Below, one piece after another: positions 46,796-58,517 of a DNA stretch of 64,000 nt; position 1 is the stretch's first letter, and the number at the start of each line of letters is the position of its first letter. The notes below the pieces were generated by a model, which saw nothing but the letters and a program-made list of their open reading frames with translations, made no database searches and had not been told where the DNA came from. Both the position numbers and the translations under genes were made by a program. Origin of the DNA: Sphingomonas sp. PAMC 26605 (GTDB taxonomy: Bacteria; Pseudomonadota; Alphaproteobacteria; Sphingomonadales; Sphingomonadaceae); assembly GCF_000241485.1 (NCBI RefSeq), contig NZ_JH584241.1, positions 1,706,988 through 1,770,987 on the forward strand, written 5' to 3'.

Positions 46796-48121
46796 TCAGA
46801 TCGCTGCGAGCGCCTGTTCGAAGTCGGCGATCAGATCATCGGCGTCCTCGACTCCGATCGAGATGCGCACCAGATTGTCGGTGATGCCGAGCGCCTGCTT
46901 GCGCTCGTCGGCGACCGACAGATGCGTCATCGCCGCGGGGTGCGAGGCGAGCGTCTCGGTCCCGCCGAGCGACACCGCGAGCTTGGCGATCTTGAGCGCA
47001 TCGAGGAAGGCGAAGGCTTCCTTTTCGCCACCCTTGATGATCAGCGAGAAGGTCGAGCCCGCACCGGTGCAGTGGCGCGCATAGATATCGGCCTGGCGTT
47101 CCATGCCCGGGCTGTCGGCGAGGAAGCCGAGATAGCCGACGCGCTCGACCTTGGGATGCGTGCGCAGATAGCCGCACACTTTCACCGCATTCTCGCCCGC
47201 GCGGCTCATCCGCAGTTCGAGCGTCTCGAGGCTGCGCATCAGCATCCACGCTGTGTTGGGGTCGCAGATCGTGCCGATCGTGTTGCGCATCAGCCGGATC
47301 GTGTTGATGTGCGCCTTTGAGCCGAGCACGCCGCCGGCGACGAGATCGCTATGTCCGCCGGCATATTTGGTCAGCGAATAGACGACGATGTCGGCGCCGT
47401 GCTGGAGCGGTTTGAGCCACAGCGGCCCGAGGAAGGTATTGTCGATCGCGATCGGCGGCTTGGTGTCACCGGTGAAGATCGCGTCGCGGCTCGCGGCGAC
47501 CGCCTGGATGTCGACCAGCGCGTTGGTCGGGTTGGCGGGGCTCTCGAGATAGATCAGCGCGACGTTACCGGTCGCCGCCTTGGTCATGACAGCGTCGATT
47601 TCCTCGCGCGTCGCGCCCGCGGGGAAGTCGAGCCACTTGACACCGAAGCGGCCGAGGATGCGCGCGATCAGCGTCTCGGTCGCCGCGTAGAGCGGGCCCG
47701 AATGGACGATCGTGTCGCCGGGCTTGACCATCGACAGGAACAGCGTGGCGATCGCCGACATGCCGCTCGAGAAGACGAGCGCGTCCTCGGCTTCTTCCCA
47801 CACGCCGAGGCGATCCTCGAGGATCTCCTGGTTGGGGCCGTTGAAGCGCGAATAGACGAGGCCTTCGGAGCCACCCGGACGCTTGCCGGTGACGCCTTCG
47901 AAATGGCGCTTGCCCGCGGCCGCATTGGGGAAGACGTAGGTCGAGGTGGCGAAGATCGGGGGCTTGAGCGAGCCTTCGGACAGCGCGGGGTCATAGCCAT
48001 GGCCCATCATCAGCGTCGACGGCTTCAGCTTGCGATCACCGATCTTTTCGATCGACGGCTTGGGCTTGGTCCGCGGCGCGACGCCGGTCAGGTCGGCTTC
48101 GGTTTCGAGATCGTCGGCCAT
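46796..48121 (-). CDS. Cystathionine gamma-synthase family PLP enzyme
   Basis: A 441-residue Cys/Met-metabolism PLP enzyme: SLKPPIFATSTYVFPNAAAGK, VYSRFNGPNQEILEDRL, SSGMSAIATLFLSMVKPGD, IAIDNTFLGP and YSLTKYAGGHSDLVAGG (PLP Lys in SLTKY). Members act as cystathionine gamma-synthase, methionine gamma-lyase or related enzymes; sequence alone does not separate them. ATG 48121 has GAGGA 7 nt upstream; the frame continues to 48175 without a better start. No SAM or SAH riboswitch is seen in the 94-bp leader. Confidence 0.88.
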   Translation of the reverse strand: MADDLETEADLTGVAPRTKPKPSIEKIGDRKLKPSTLMMGHGYDPALSEGSLKPPIFATSTYVFPNAAAGKRHFEGVTGKRPGGSEGLVYSRFNGPNQEILEDRLGVWEEAEDALVFSSGMSAIATLFLSMVKPGDTIVHSGPLYAATETLIARILGRFGVKWLDFPAGATREEIDAVMTKAATGNVALIYLESPANPTNALVDIQAVAASRDAIFTGDTKPPIAIDNTFLGPLWLKPLQHGADIVVYSLTKYAGGHSDLVAGGVLGSKAHINTIRLMRNTIGTICDPNTAWMLMRSLETLELRMSRAGENAVKVCGYLRTHPKVERVGYLGFLADSPGMERQADIYARHCTGAGSTFSLIIKGGEKEAFAFLDALKIAKLAVSLGGTETLASHPAAMTHLSVADERKQALGITDNLVRISIGVEDADDLIADFEQALAAI

Positions 48122-48215
48122 GCTGCATTCCTCGTTCAAAATAGGGTAGGCTGATCTAACGCGGGATAGTGTCAATTGATACCATCGCCGCGGTAGGGCG
48201 ACGAGGGGACACGAT

Positions 48216-48596
48216 ATGGCGGTGGCGGTGGTTTCGGTGCCGGTGCGCGATCCGGCGGCGGCGTTGGACTTCTATACGCGGGTGATCGGGCTCACGGTGG
48301 TGCGCGACGAGCCGATGGGGCCGGAACTGCGCTGGATCCAGCTTCAGCCTAAGGACGGCGGCGCGACGATCGCGCTGGTGACGTGGTTCGACGCGATGCC
48401 GCCGGGGGGCGTGCAGGGGTTGATGCTGGGGGTGGACGATGTCGATGCCGAGTATGCGCGGATCGGCGCGCTGGGGGTGCCGTTATCGCCGGTCGATGCG
48501 CAGCCGTGGGGGCGGTTCACGATGCTGAAGGATCTCGACGGCAACGGGCTGATTCTGGCGCAGCTGACGACGCCCGAGGAATTCAGAACGCGCTGA
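48216..48596 (+). CDS. VOC family (glyoxalase-like) protein
   Basis: A 126-residue single-domain protein of the vicinal oxygen chelate fold: VVSVPVRDPAAALDFYTRVIGL opens with the usual beta-alpha unit, and RFTMLKDLDGNGLILAQL carries the C-terminal Asp-Gly-Asn turn common in this family. Metal ligands cannot be assigned firmly. It is divergent from the PLP enzyme gene, and is followed by the palindromic element at 48609-48707. Confidence 0.85.
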   Translation: MAVAVVSVPVRDPAAALDFYTRVIGLTVVRDEPMGPELRWIQLQPKDGGATIALVTWFDAMPPGGVQGLMLGVDDVDAEYARIGALGVPLSPVDAQPWGRFTMLKDLDGNGLILAQLTTPEEFRTR

Positions 48597-48608
48597 TGAC
48601 CGGAAAAG

Positions 48609-48707
48609 CCCCTCCCCTTCAGGGGAGGGGTTGGGGTGGGGCAGTAACGGGCGCCACGCTCGGTGAGACACGGCCCCACCCCCAGCCCCTCCCCTGAACG
48701 GGAGGGG
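48609..48707. repeat. REPIN-like palindrome doublet (CCCCTCCC family)
   Basis: Two near-identical hairpins, CCCCTCCCCT-TC-AGGGGAGGGG (48609-48630) and CCCCTCCC-CTGAAC-GGGAGGGG (48686-48707), lie in inverted orientation, differing by one base, with complementary GGGGTTGGGGTGGGGC / GCCCCACCCCCAGCCCC flanks between them. The element fills the gap between the convergent VOC and pgeF genes and could fold as one long structure. Confidence 0.8.
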
Positions 48708-48716
48708 AGAACACCG

Positions 48717-49475
48717 CTACACCCCGATGATCGAAATCTGCCGCCCGTAATCCGGCTCGCCGCGATGCGTCGCGCGGCGGTAGCTGAAGAAGCGCGCTTC
48801 GTCGGCATAGGTGTCGAGGCCCAACATCGCGACGCGCGTCACGCCCGCCGCGGCGAGCCGGTGCGCGACATAGGCTTCGAGATCGAACTGGAAATGCCCC
48901 GCGTGCCCCTCGGCGAAGAAGCGCTCGTTCGCGGGGTCGTCGGCCGCGAAGCGCTGCGCGAAGGCCGCATCGACCTCGTAGCTCGCCCGCGCGATGCACG
49001 GCCCGATCGCCGCGGCGATGCGGTCGCGCCGGGCGCCGAGCGCCTCCATCGCGAGGATCGTCGAATCGGTCACCCCGCCGAGCGCGCCCTTCCACCCGGC
49101 ATGCGCCGCGCCGACCACGCCCGCCGCGCGGTCGGCGAGCAGCACCGGCGCGCAATCGGCAGTCAGGATGCCGAGCGCGAGCCCCGGCCGATCGGTCACC
49201 AGCGCATCGGCGCGCGGGCGCTCGTCGAACGGTTCGCGCACCGTCACGCACTCGGCCGAATGGACCTGGTACACCGTCACCAGCGTCGCGCCGGGCAGCA
49301 CCGCCGCGCTCGCGCGCGCGCGATTTTCGGCGACTGCGGCGGCATCGTCGTGCGATCCGATCCCGACGTTCAACCCGGCATGGATTCCGGTCGAGACCCC
49401 GCCGATCCGCCCGAGAAAGCCGTGCGCCACGCCTGCGAGCGGGCCAGCGGTGAGGATTTCAACCGGGGCGATCAC
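48717..49475 (-). CDS. pgeF: Peptidoglycan editing factor PgeF (laccase-domain)
   Basis: A 252-residue protein of the YfiH/PgeF family, which hydrolyses mis-inserted L-Ser from UDP-MurNAc precursors and was once annotated as a multicopper oxidase. Family blocks seen: HGFLGRIGGVS, TVYQVHSAECV, ILTADCAPVLLAD, AAHAGWKGAL and GPCIARASYEV; the His/Cys residues form the metal-site region. Its stop is 10 bp from the repeat element, and its start overlaps the GNAT stop by 4 bp. Confidence 0.93.
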   Translation of the reverse strand: MIAPVEILTAGPLAGVAHGFLGRIGGVSTGIHAGLNVGIGSHDDAAAVAENRARASAAVLPGATLVTVYQVHSAECVTVREPFDERPRADALVTDRPGLALGILTADCAPVLLADRAAGVVGAAHAGWKGALGGVTDSTILAMEALGARRDRIAAAIGPCIARASYEVDAAFAQRFAADDPANERFFAEGHAGHFQFDLEAYVAHRLAAAGVTRVAMLGLDTYADEARFFSYRRATHRGEPDYGRQISIIGV

Positions 49476-49981
49476 AGCACCAGTCGCATCAGATTGTCGT
49501 CATCCACCGTCGCCCCGACACGAAACGCGATCCGCCCGATGTCCTCGAAACCGTATTTTTCGTAGAATCGGTGTGCGCGGTGGTTGTCGACATAGACGCT
49601 GAGGATCACCTCGCGCGCGCCGTGTTCGCGCGAGAAATCGAGCGCCCACGCCATCAACGTCTGCGCGACGCCCTGCCCGTGCCAGTCGGCGAGCACGTAG
49701 AATTGATAGAGCTCGATCGCATCGGGCCGCCATTCGCCGGGGAAGGTGACCGGACCCATCTTGACGTAGCCGATGATCTCCTCGCCCGCAAGCGCGAGGC
49801 GGATGGCGAAATCGGGGTCGGACAGCTGCGCCGGCAGGCCATTGGGGCCGAACGCTTCATCGAGGAACGCCGACAGATCGGCTTCGCTATACAGCGTGCC
49901 GAAGGTTTCGATAAACGAGCGCCGCGCCATCGCTGCCAAAGCGGGGCCATCGATCGTGCGCGCATCGCGATAGCTGATCAT
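49472..49981 (-). CDS. GNAT family N-acetyltransferase
   Basis: A 169-residue acetyltransferase: FYVLADWHGQGVAQTLMAWAL carries the Q/R-x-x-G-x-A acetyl-CoA loop (HGQGVA) and VYVDNHRAHRFYEKYGFEDIG is the usual C-terminal motif. The acceptor is unknown; an amine or ribosomal-protein target is typical of this size. ATG 49981 overlaps the methyltransferase stop (ATGA), and its own stop overlaps pgeF, so four genes (lgt to pgeF) run together. Confidence 0.9.
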   Translation of the reverse strand: MISYRDARTIDGPALAAMARRSFIETFGTLYSEADLSAFLDEAFGPNGLPAQLSDPDFAIRLALAGEEIIGYVKMGPVTFPGEWRPDAIELYQFYVLADWHGQGVAQTLMAWALDFSREHGAREVILSVYVDNHRAHRFYEKYGFEDIGRIAFRVGATVDDDNLMRLVL

Positions 49982-50943
49982 GCGAAACCTGCCGGGTTGG
50001 GCCAACCCGGCGCGGACACGGCGAGGACCTGGAAAAGGTCGCCCATTTCCTGTGTCAGGCGAGCTTTGTCGAGCGCGATTTGCTCGGCGCGGTCGGGCGC
50101 GGCCTTCGAGAGGGCCAGCGCGCGCGCGTCGATGCCGAGTTCGGTGAGGAAACCGCCCTGTCCGATAGGCCCCGCGACCTGCGCTCGCTCGACCAAAGCA
50201 GCGGCGGCGAGCGTGCCGAAATCGACGTGCGCGGTCAGGTCCTGCTCGCCCGGGTTTTCGTACGGGTTGGCGTACGCATGTCCGCGCACCGCCTGCAGCG
50301 TGTCACCGAGCGCGGGGCCGTCATAGCCGTAATCGATCGCGAGCAATGCGCCACCTTGTGCGACGATCCGCTGCGCGAGGCTGCGCAGGATCGCGACGCT
50401 GGCGGGCGAGGTCTCGATCACCGAGCCGGGGGCGGCGTCGCGCATCGTCTCGGGGACGACGGCGTCGGGGATCTGCTTGCCCGCGATCGGGAGGAACAGC
50501 GTATCCTGGCACGCGACGAGCCGCTCGAACCAACCTTGCGCGCCCTTGACCAGCTGCCGGATCGGCAGCGCGTCGAAGAATTCGTTGGCGACGACCAGCA
50601 GCGGTAGGTCGGTCGGCAGCGTGTCGATCGAGTCGTGCCAGGTCGCGCCGGGCGCCCGGTCGGTTTGTGCGGCGCGGAGGACGGGGCTGGTCTCGACGAA
50701 ATGCACCGGCGGGGTGAAGCCTGCTTTGGCCATCGCGCGGCATGCGTCGGCGGCGAGCGTTCCGCGGCCGGGGCCGAGCTCGACCCACGCAACATCGGGG
50801 CGACCGGCGCGGTCCCACAGGTCGGCGCACCACAGGCCGATCAGCTCGCCAAACATCTGGCTGATCTCAGGCGCGGTGGTGAAATCGCCCGCGGCGCCGA
50901 GCGGGTCGCGCGTCGCGTAATAGTGCGCGTTGGCGGCGGCCAT
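49978..50943 (-). CDS. MidA/NDUFAF7-like SAM-dependent methyltransferase, probable 5' erosion
   Basis: A 321-residue COG1565 methyltransferase: HYYATRDPLGAAGDFTTAP, EISQMFGELIGLWCADLW, VELGPGRGTLAADACRAM (SAM motif) and NEFFDALPIRQL. Eukaryotic homologues methylate a complex I subunit; the bacterial target is unknown. ATG 50943 is the first in-frame start, but 21 upstream codons (50944-51006) encode ELADRLARAITLAGPISLA, which looks like the family's N-terminal helix, with no ATG/GTG/TTG before it. A palindromic repeat abuts that segment, so the native start seems to have been displaced. Confidence 0.85.
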   Translation of the reverse strand: MAAANAHYYATRDPLGAAGDFTTAPEISQMFGELIGLWCADLWDRAGRPDVAWVELGPGRGTLAADACRAMAKAGFTPPVHFVETSPVLRAAQTDRAPGATWHDSIDTLPTDLPLLVVANEFFDALPIRQLVKGAQGWFERLVACQDTLFLPIAGKQIPDAVVPETMRDAAPGSVIETSPASVAILRSLAQRIVAQGGALLAIDYGYDGPALGDTLQAVRGHAYANPYENPGEQDLTAHVDFGTLAAAALVERAQVAGPIGQGGFLTELGIDARALALSKAAPDRAEQIALDKARLTQEMGDLFQVLAVSAPGWPNPAGFA

Positions 50944-51007
50944 GTACTGCGCGAGCGAGATCGGTCCGGCGAGCGTTATGGCGCGCGCGAGGCGGTCGGC
51001 GAGTTCC

Positions 51008-51029
51008 CCCCTCCCGCAAGCGGGAGGGG
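51008..51029. repeat. Short GC palindrome between lgt and the methyltransferase gene
   Basis: CCCCTCCCG-CAAG-CGGGAGGGG is a perfect 9-bp stem with a 4-nt loop, of the same family as 19551-19571 and 48609-48707. It directly abuts the coding-like codons upstream of the methyltransferase ATG. Confidence 0.78.
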
Positions 51030-51064
51030 AGGAAGAAGGTCGCGTTCGCCCCCAGAAGGGTCGC

Positions 51065-51967
51065 TCACGCCACGCTCTGCCCGCCCGCGATCGGCTCGAC
51101 GCGGTGGCGGCGGCCCTTGGCGGTGAGCACCAGATACAGCCCGCCGACGATCATCGGCAGCGTCAGCACCTGGCCCATATGGATCGTCGTCGCGAAGAAG
51201 GTCCCGCTGAACTGCGAATCGGGCTCGCGGAAGAATTCGACGATGAAGCGCGCGAGGCCGTAGCCGAGCAGGAACAGCCCGACGAGCTTGCCCGGCTCGT
51301 AGCGCGCCTTGGTCTTCCAGAAGGCGAACCACAGGATCAGGAACAAGGCGATCCCCTCGAGCCCCGCCTCGTAGAGCTGGCTCGGATGCCGCGCGGGCTC
51401 GATCATGCCCGTCTGCACCGTATCGCGAAACACGATCGCCCAGGGCACATTCGCCGGCTTGCCCCACAATTCGCCGTTCACGAAATTGGCGATCCGCCCG
51501 AAGAACAGCCCGAACGGCACCGCGCACGCCAGATAATCGTGGATCCGCAGCCAATCGAGCTTCTGGCTGCGCGCGAACAGGATGATGCCGATCGAGGTGC
51601 CGATCATCCCGCCATGGAACGACATGCCGCCGTCCCACAGCTTGAACAGCCCGAGCGAGGTCAGCAGGTGCGGCGCATAGAAGATCGCATAGCCGAGCCG
51701 CCCGCCGAGGATGATGCCGAGCGTCGCGTAGAACACCAGATCGTCGGCATGGCGCCGCGCCATCGGGCTGCCGGGCTGCGCGATCAGCTTGAGCAGGTAC
51801 CACCAGCCGAGCAGAATCCCGCTGATATAGGCGAGCGAATACCATTTGATCTGGAAGAAATGCAGGTCGATCGCGACCGGATTGAGGTGCAGATCGGCAA
51901 AATGCAGATGCGGATCCACGCCTGCCGTAGCGGCAGCGAGAACGGGGAGCGCGGTAGTCAGGATCAA
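51065..51967 (-). CDS. lgt: Prolipoprotein diacylglyceryl transferase
   Basis: Adds diacylglycerol to the lipobox Cys of prolipoproteins in the inner membrane. The 300-residue protein has about seven membrane segments; [29 protein letters not shown] (essential His) and [16 protein letters not shown] (Lgt signature) are all present, with YEAGLEG further on. The start is taken as TTG 51967 because AGGGG lies 7 nt upstream and no ATG fits; GTG 51919 is an alternative. Divergent from the acyl-CoA ligase. Confidence 0.94.
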   Translation of the reverse strand: MILTTALPVLAAATAGVDPHLHFADLHLNPVAIDLHFFQIKWYSLAYISGILLGWWYLLKLIAQPGSPMARRHADDLVFYATLGIILGGRLGYAIFYAPHLLTSLGLFKLWDGGMSFHGGMIGTSIGIILFARSQKLDWLRIHDYLACAVPFGLFFGRIANFVNGELWGKPANVPWAIVFRDTVQTGMIEPARHPSQLYEAGLEGIALFLILWFAFWKTKARYEPGKLVGLFLLGYGLARFIVEFFREPDSQFSGTFFATTIHMGQVLTLPMIVGGLYLVLTAKGRRHRVEPIAGGQSVA

Positions 51968-52033
51968 GGCTTTTCCCCTGGAATTTGCGCCTCCATAATG
52001 GCCCCGGGCGATAAGACCAAGTGGAGAGCGCGA

Positions 52034-53725
<1,692 letters not shown>

Positions 53726-53915
53726 CCCGCTTCTTGCGACGAACCGAGGCGCGGTTGACTCGATTGACCCCCGGACGTGGTGTTTACCGCGCCGATCGTT
53801 TCCATTTGTGTGCAGATCGAAATCTGCGCGCCGACGATTTCAAAGAGCTGTCGCGGGTATAGCATAAGAGCGGGGTTGTAGGACAGAGCGAGAACAGACG
53901 GGGCGGCCCTCGCCC

Positions 53916-53995
53916 GTCACCCCAGCGAAAGCTGGGGTCTCGTGAGGATGGCGCTGCGCCCACAGGCTGGAGACCCCAGCTTTCGCTGGGGCGAC
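53916..53995. repeat. REPIN-like element, GAAA-loop family, copy 1
   Basis: Two 26-bp arms (53916-53941 and 53970-53995) lie in inverted orientation, differing at one position. Each arm itself folds as CCCCAGC-GAAA-GCTGGGG (a perfect 7-bp stem with a GNRA-type tetraloop) flanked by GTCA and TCTC. A second copy is at 61382-61460. This two-hairpin form is that of REP doublets mobilised by RAYT-type transposases, none of which is in the window. Confidence 0.85.
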
Positions 53996-54083
53996 GGTGG
54001 CGGCGCGGCGTGGGATTGCCGCGGGGCGGGTGAGCTCGGAAGCGGTTGCCTCGCCAGCCCCCTCCGTCACGCCGCGCGCGCCA

Positions 54084-54103
54084 CCTCCCCCTGGCGGGGG
54101 AGG
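54084..54103. repeat. GC-rich hairpin CCTCCCCC/GGGGGAGG
   Basis: A perfect 8-bp stem with a TGGC loop, related to the outer hairpin at 13282-13300. It lies 76 bp before the ATG of the oxidoreductase gene. Confidence 0.6.
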
Positions 54104-54179
54104 ATTGTGGGGCGGCTTGCGCGGCGACGGCCCGCACAGCGAACTGGCACCCTGCCGCGCAGCGCGATAGAGCTTGGCG

Positions 54180-56428
54180 ATGGCATCCCGCACGCTCCCG
54201 CATATCGACCGCCGCACGCTGCTGATCGGCGGGGGCGCAGGGGTCGGGCTGGTCGTCGCGTGGCAGCTGTGGCCGCGCAGCTATCGCGGCAATCTCACCG
54301 CCGACAAAGGCGAGACGATCTTCGGCGCCTGGCTCAAGATCGGCGACGACGGGCGCGTCACCGTCGCGGTGCCGCAGGCCGAGCATGGCCAGGGCGTCTA
54401 TACCGCGCTGCCGCAGATCGTCGCCGACGAGCTCGGCGCCGACTGGCGGACCGTGGGAGTCGAGCCGGCGCCGGCCAACCCGCTCTACGCCAATCCGTTC
54501 GGCGCCGAGCAACTGTTCGAGCAACCCGACAACGGCCTGCTCAAGCAGTGGCGCGACAGCCATGCCGTTCGCACCGGCCTGACGCTCACCGCCGCGTCGA
54601 GCTCGGTGCGCAGCTTCGAGACTCCGCTGCGCGACGCCGGGGCGGCGGCGCGGATCCTGCTGTGCAGGGCGGCGGCGGCGCGCTGGAAGGTCGAGTGGCA
54701 GGCGTGCGGCACCGGCGACGGGTTCGTCGTCCATGGCAAGGACCGGCTGCGCTTCGGCGAGCTCGCGGTCGAGGCGGCGCGCGATTTCGGCGGCGTGGCG
54801 CTGCCCGATCCGCTGCCGCTGCGCACCGATCCCGCCGGGCGCCTGTCGGGCCAGTCGCTGCCGCGGCTCGATGCGCCGTCGAAGGTCGACGGGTCGGCGA
54901 CCTTCGCCGGCGACGTGCGGCTGCCCGACATGGTGTTCGCGAGCATCCGCCAGGGGCCGGTCGGTGACAGCAAACTGGCGCGGGTCGATCGCGCCGCGGC
55001 GGACCGGATCGGCGGCGTGCTGCAGGTCGTGACCAACGATCGCTGGGTCGCCGCGATCGGGAACACCTGGTGGGCGGCGAACCGGGCGCTCGACGCGCTC
55101 GCGCCGCGCTTCGAGACCAAGGGGCCGGTGGTGAGCAGCGCGAGCATCGACGCCGCGCTGGGCGCCGCGCTCGCGGCGCCGGGCACGCGGATGGTCGCGC
55201 AGGGCGATGTCGCGGCGGCGTTCAAGGACGCGCACCTTGTCGCTGCGACCTATCAGGTCGGGCTCGCGCCGCACGCCGCGCTCGAGACGATGACCGCGAC
55301 CGCCAATCTGAGCCACGGTCGGCTCGAACTGTGGCTGCCGACGCAAGCGCCCGGTATCGCGCGGGCTGCTGCGGCAGCGGCGATCGGACTCGCCGAGGAC
55401 GCGGTGCTGGTCCATCCGATGCTGATCGGCGGGTCGTTCGGCGCGGCGCTCGAATCGGAGTGTGCGGCGCAGGCGGCGGTGCTCGCGCAGGCGATCAAGC
55501 GGCCGGTCCAGCTCGTCTGGAGCCGGGTCGAGGATCTGCTGCACGATCGCTATCGCCCGCCGGCGCGCGCGCGGATGACCGCGCGGCTCGGCGGCAACGG
55601 GCAGATCCTCGGCCTGTCCGCGAAGATCGCCGCGCCGGCGACGGGGCATGAGCTGGCGCGGCGCATGTTCGCTCATGATCGCGGCGTTGGCGGGGCGCTC
55701 GCGCTTGCCGGGGCGAGCGACCCCTATGCCGTCGCGGGCGCGATTCCGCCGTATCGCATCCCGGCGTTCGCGGTCGATCATCACCCCGCCGAGATCGGCG
55801 TGCCGACCGGGCATTGGCGATCGGGCGCGCACAGCTACACCTGCTTCTTCACCGAATGCTTCCTAGACGAGCTCGCGCATGTCGCGGGGACCGAGGCGCT
55901 GTCGTTCCGCATCGGGATGCTCGGCGGCGACGCGCGGCTGGCGCGGTGTCTGTCGACCGCGGCGTCGCTCGGCGGCTGGGAGGGCGGCATCGCGGGGAGC
56001 GGGCAGGGGATCGCCTGCCACAGCTTCCGCGGCAGCCATATCGCGGTGCTGGTCGAGGCGCATGTCGGCGAGGGGCAGGCGGTCAGCGTCGACCGGATCG
56101 TCGCCGCGGTCGATTGCGGGCGGCAGGTCAATCCCGATCTCGTCCGCCAGCAGATCGAGGGCGGGCTGTTGTTCGGCATGGCGGCGGCGACCGGCGGGGC
56201 GATCGGTTTCCGCGACAATCTCGCGATCGAGCGGCGGCTCGGCGCGCTCGGCCTGCCGCGGCTCGCCGATACGCCCGACATCACCGTCGAGCTCGTGCCG
56301 AGCGAGGCCGATCCCGGCGGGGTGAGCGAATTGGCGGTGCCGCCGGTTGCACCGGCGATTGCCAATGCGCTGCAAGCCGCTACGGGCTATCGACTGCGCA
56401 AGCTCCCGCTCATGCCCGGAACTGTCTG

Positions 56429-56429
<1 letters not shown>
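54180..56429 (+). CDS. Molybdopterin-binding xanthine dehydrogenase-family large subunit, IorB-like
   Basis: A 749-residue molybdenum hydroxylase large subunit with a Tat-type signal (HIDRRTLLIGGGAGVGL), so probably exported folded. It resembles isoquinoline 1-oxidoreductase beta subunits: PQAEHGQGVYTALPQIVADE, APHAALETMTATANL, VNPDLVRQQIEGGLLFGMAAAT and GGVSELAVPPVAPAIANAL, where Glu takes the place of the active-site Glu in the usual GVGE. The small [2Fe-2S] subunit normally next to it is absent. ATG 54180 is used (the TTG at 54174 is less likely). Its stop overlaps hemH (TGATG). Confidence 0.85.
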
Positions 56430-57433
<1,004 letters not shown>

Positions 57434-57470
57434 CGTGGGTGCCGGACAAAGATCCTTTCAGGAGAGTAGA

Positions 57471-58193
57471 ATGGCACGCGTCGCGATCGTAACCGGCGGA
57501 ACCCGCGGGATCGGCGAGGCGATCAGCCTCGCGCTCAAGGACCACGGCATGACCGTCGCCGCGACCTATGCCGGCAATGACGACCGCGCGCGCGACTTCA
57601 CCGAGCGCACGGGGATTGCCGCGTACAAATGGGACGTCGCCGATTATGACGCCTGCCAGGATGGCTGCGCGCGCGTCGCGGCCGATCTCGGGCCGGTCGA
57701 CGTGCTGGTCAACAATGCCGGCATCACGCGCGACGGGACGATCATGAAACTCAGCTACCAGGCGTGGAAAGAGGTGATCGACACCAATCTCGGCGGGTGC
57801 TTCAACATGGCCAAGGGCGTGTTCCCCGGCATGCGCGACCGCAAATGGGGGCGGATCGTCAATATCGGGTCGATCAACGGCCAGGCCGGGCAATATGGGC
57901 AGGTCAATTATGCTGCGGCGAAATCGGGGATCCACGGCTTCACCAAGGCCTTGGCGCAGGAGGGCGCGCGGGCTGGCGTGACGGTGAATGCGATTGCGCC
58001 GGGGTATATCGACACCGACATGGTGGCGGCGGTGCCGGCCGATGTGCTGGAAAAGATCGTCGCGAAGATTCCGGTCGGGCGGTTGGGCCAGGCGAGCGAG
58101 ATCGCGCGCGGGGTGGCGTTTCTGTGCTCGGAGGAGGGCGGGTTCGTGACGGGCTCGACGCTGTCGATTAATGGTGGGCAGCATATGTACTGA
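57471..58193 (+). CDS. phaB: Acetoacetyl-CoA reductase
   Basis: NADPH-dependent reduction of acetoacetyl-CoA to (R)-3-hydroxybutyryl-CoA, the monomer for PHA synthase. The 240-residue SDR has VTGGTRGIGEAISLAL, NNAGITRDGTIMKLS, Ser in NIGSINGQAGQYGQ and YAAAKSG (YxxxK), and ends TLSINGGQHMY as in PhaB proteins. AGGAGA lies 6 nt before ATG 57471. It is far from phaC-phaP and from any thiolase, so the pathway is split. Confidence 0.93.
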   Translation: MARVAIVTGGTRGIGEAISLALKDHGMTVAATYAGNDDRARDFTERTGIAAYKWDVADYDACQDGCARVAADLGPVDVLVNNAGITRDGTIMKLSYQAWKEVIDTNLGGCFNMAKGVFPGMRDRKWGRIVNIGSINGQAGQYGQVNYAAAKSGIHGFTKALAQEGARAGVTVNAIAPGYIDTDMVAAVPADVLEKIVAKIPVGRLGQASEIARGVAFLCSEEGGFVTGSTLSINGGQHMY

Positions 58194-58195
58194 CG

Positions 58196-58517
58196 GGCGC
58201 AGGCGCGGCCACGCCCGCGCCGGTCGCGCAAAGCGCGAGCGCCCGGCACGGCCGGCGGACGGGGTTCACCCCCGATCCGGCCGACGGCTTTGCCGGCGGC
58301 GTTTTCCCAGCAGCCTCGCCCAAAAGAAGAGGCCGGCCTCCTCGAGGAGAGACCGGCCTCACACCCTCGCTCTGCGTGCGCCGAGGGTAACTCTGTAACC
58401 GTCCAGCGCCGGCGGCAAAGCCGCCGTCGGTCGGGTTCGCCCTAACGGCCGACCCGCCGGCCGGGTAAGGCGCTGCGGGCTTGCCCGCACCGGCGCGGGC
58501 GTGGCCGCGCCTGCGCC
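58196..58517. repeat. 322-bp inverted-repeat element between phaB and a glycine-zipper gene
   Basis: Perfect 28-bp inverted arms (58196-58223 and 58490-58517) abut both convergent stop codons, within 2 bp on one side and directly on the other. Inside are a second imperfect inverted pair (58281-58301 with 58407-58430), hairpins such as TCGCGC-AAA-GCGCGA, and a central palindrome at 58329-58360. The layout resembles a MITE or a composite of nested palindromes. No coding sequence is seen in it and no target-site duplication is evident. Confidence 0.8.
58321..58360 (-). terminator. Central hairpin of the inverted-repeat element, terminator-like
   Basis: GAGGCCGG (58329-58336) and CCGGCCTC (58353-58360) enclose an inner TCCTCGAGGA palindrome. 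On the minus strand the stem is followed by TTCTTTTG, as in intrinsic terminators, so it may end the glycine-zipper transcript; on the plus strand no T-run follows. Confidence 0.55.

Larger units (their letters stand above)
53726..54179. other. 454-bp gap with palindromic repeats, no gene seen
   Basis: A 6-bp hairpin GCAGAT-CGAA-ATCTGC at 53812-53827 follows the acyl-CoA ligase and may end its transcript. The REPIN-like element at 53916-53995 and a CCTCCCCC-TGGC-GGGGGAGG hairpin at 54084-54103 fill most of the rest. Codon usage and frames give no convincing coding sequence. Confidence 0.6.

Noticed and set aside
48122..48215. SAM or SAH riboswitch before the cystathionine-synthase-like gene
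   Set aside because: The 94-bp leader has no recognisable aptamer stems.
54174..54182. TTG start for the IorB-like gene
   Set aside because: It adds two residues before ATG 54180, where the Tat-type signal starts just as well.
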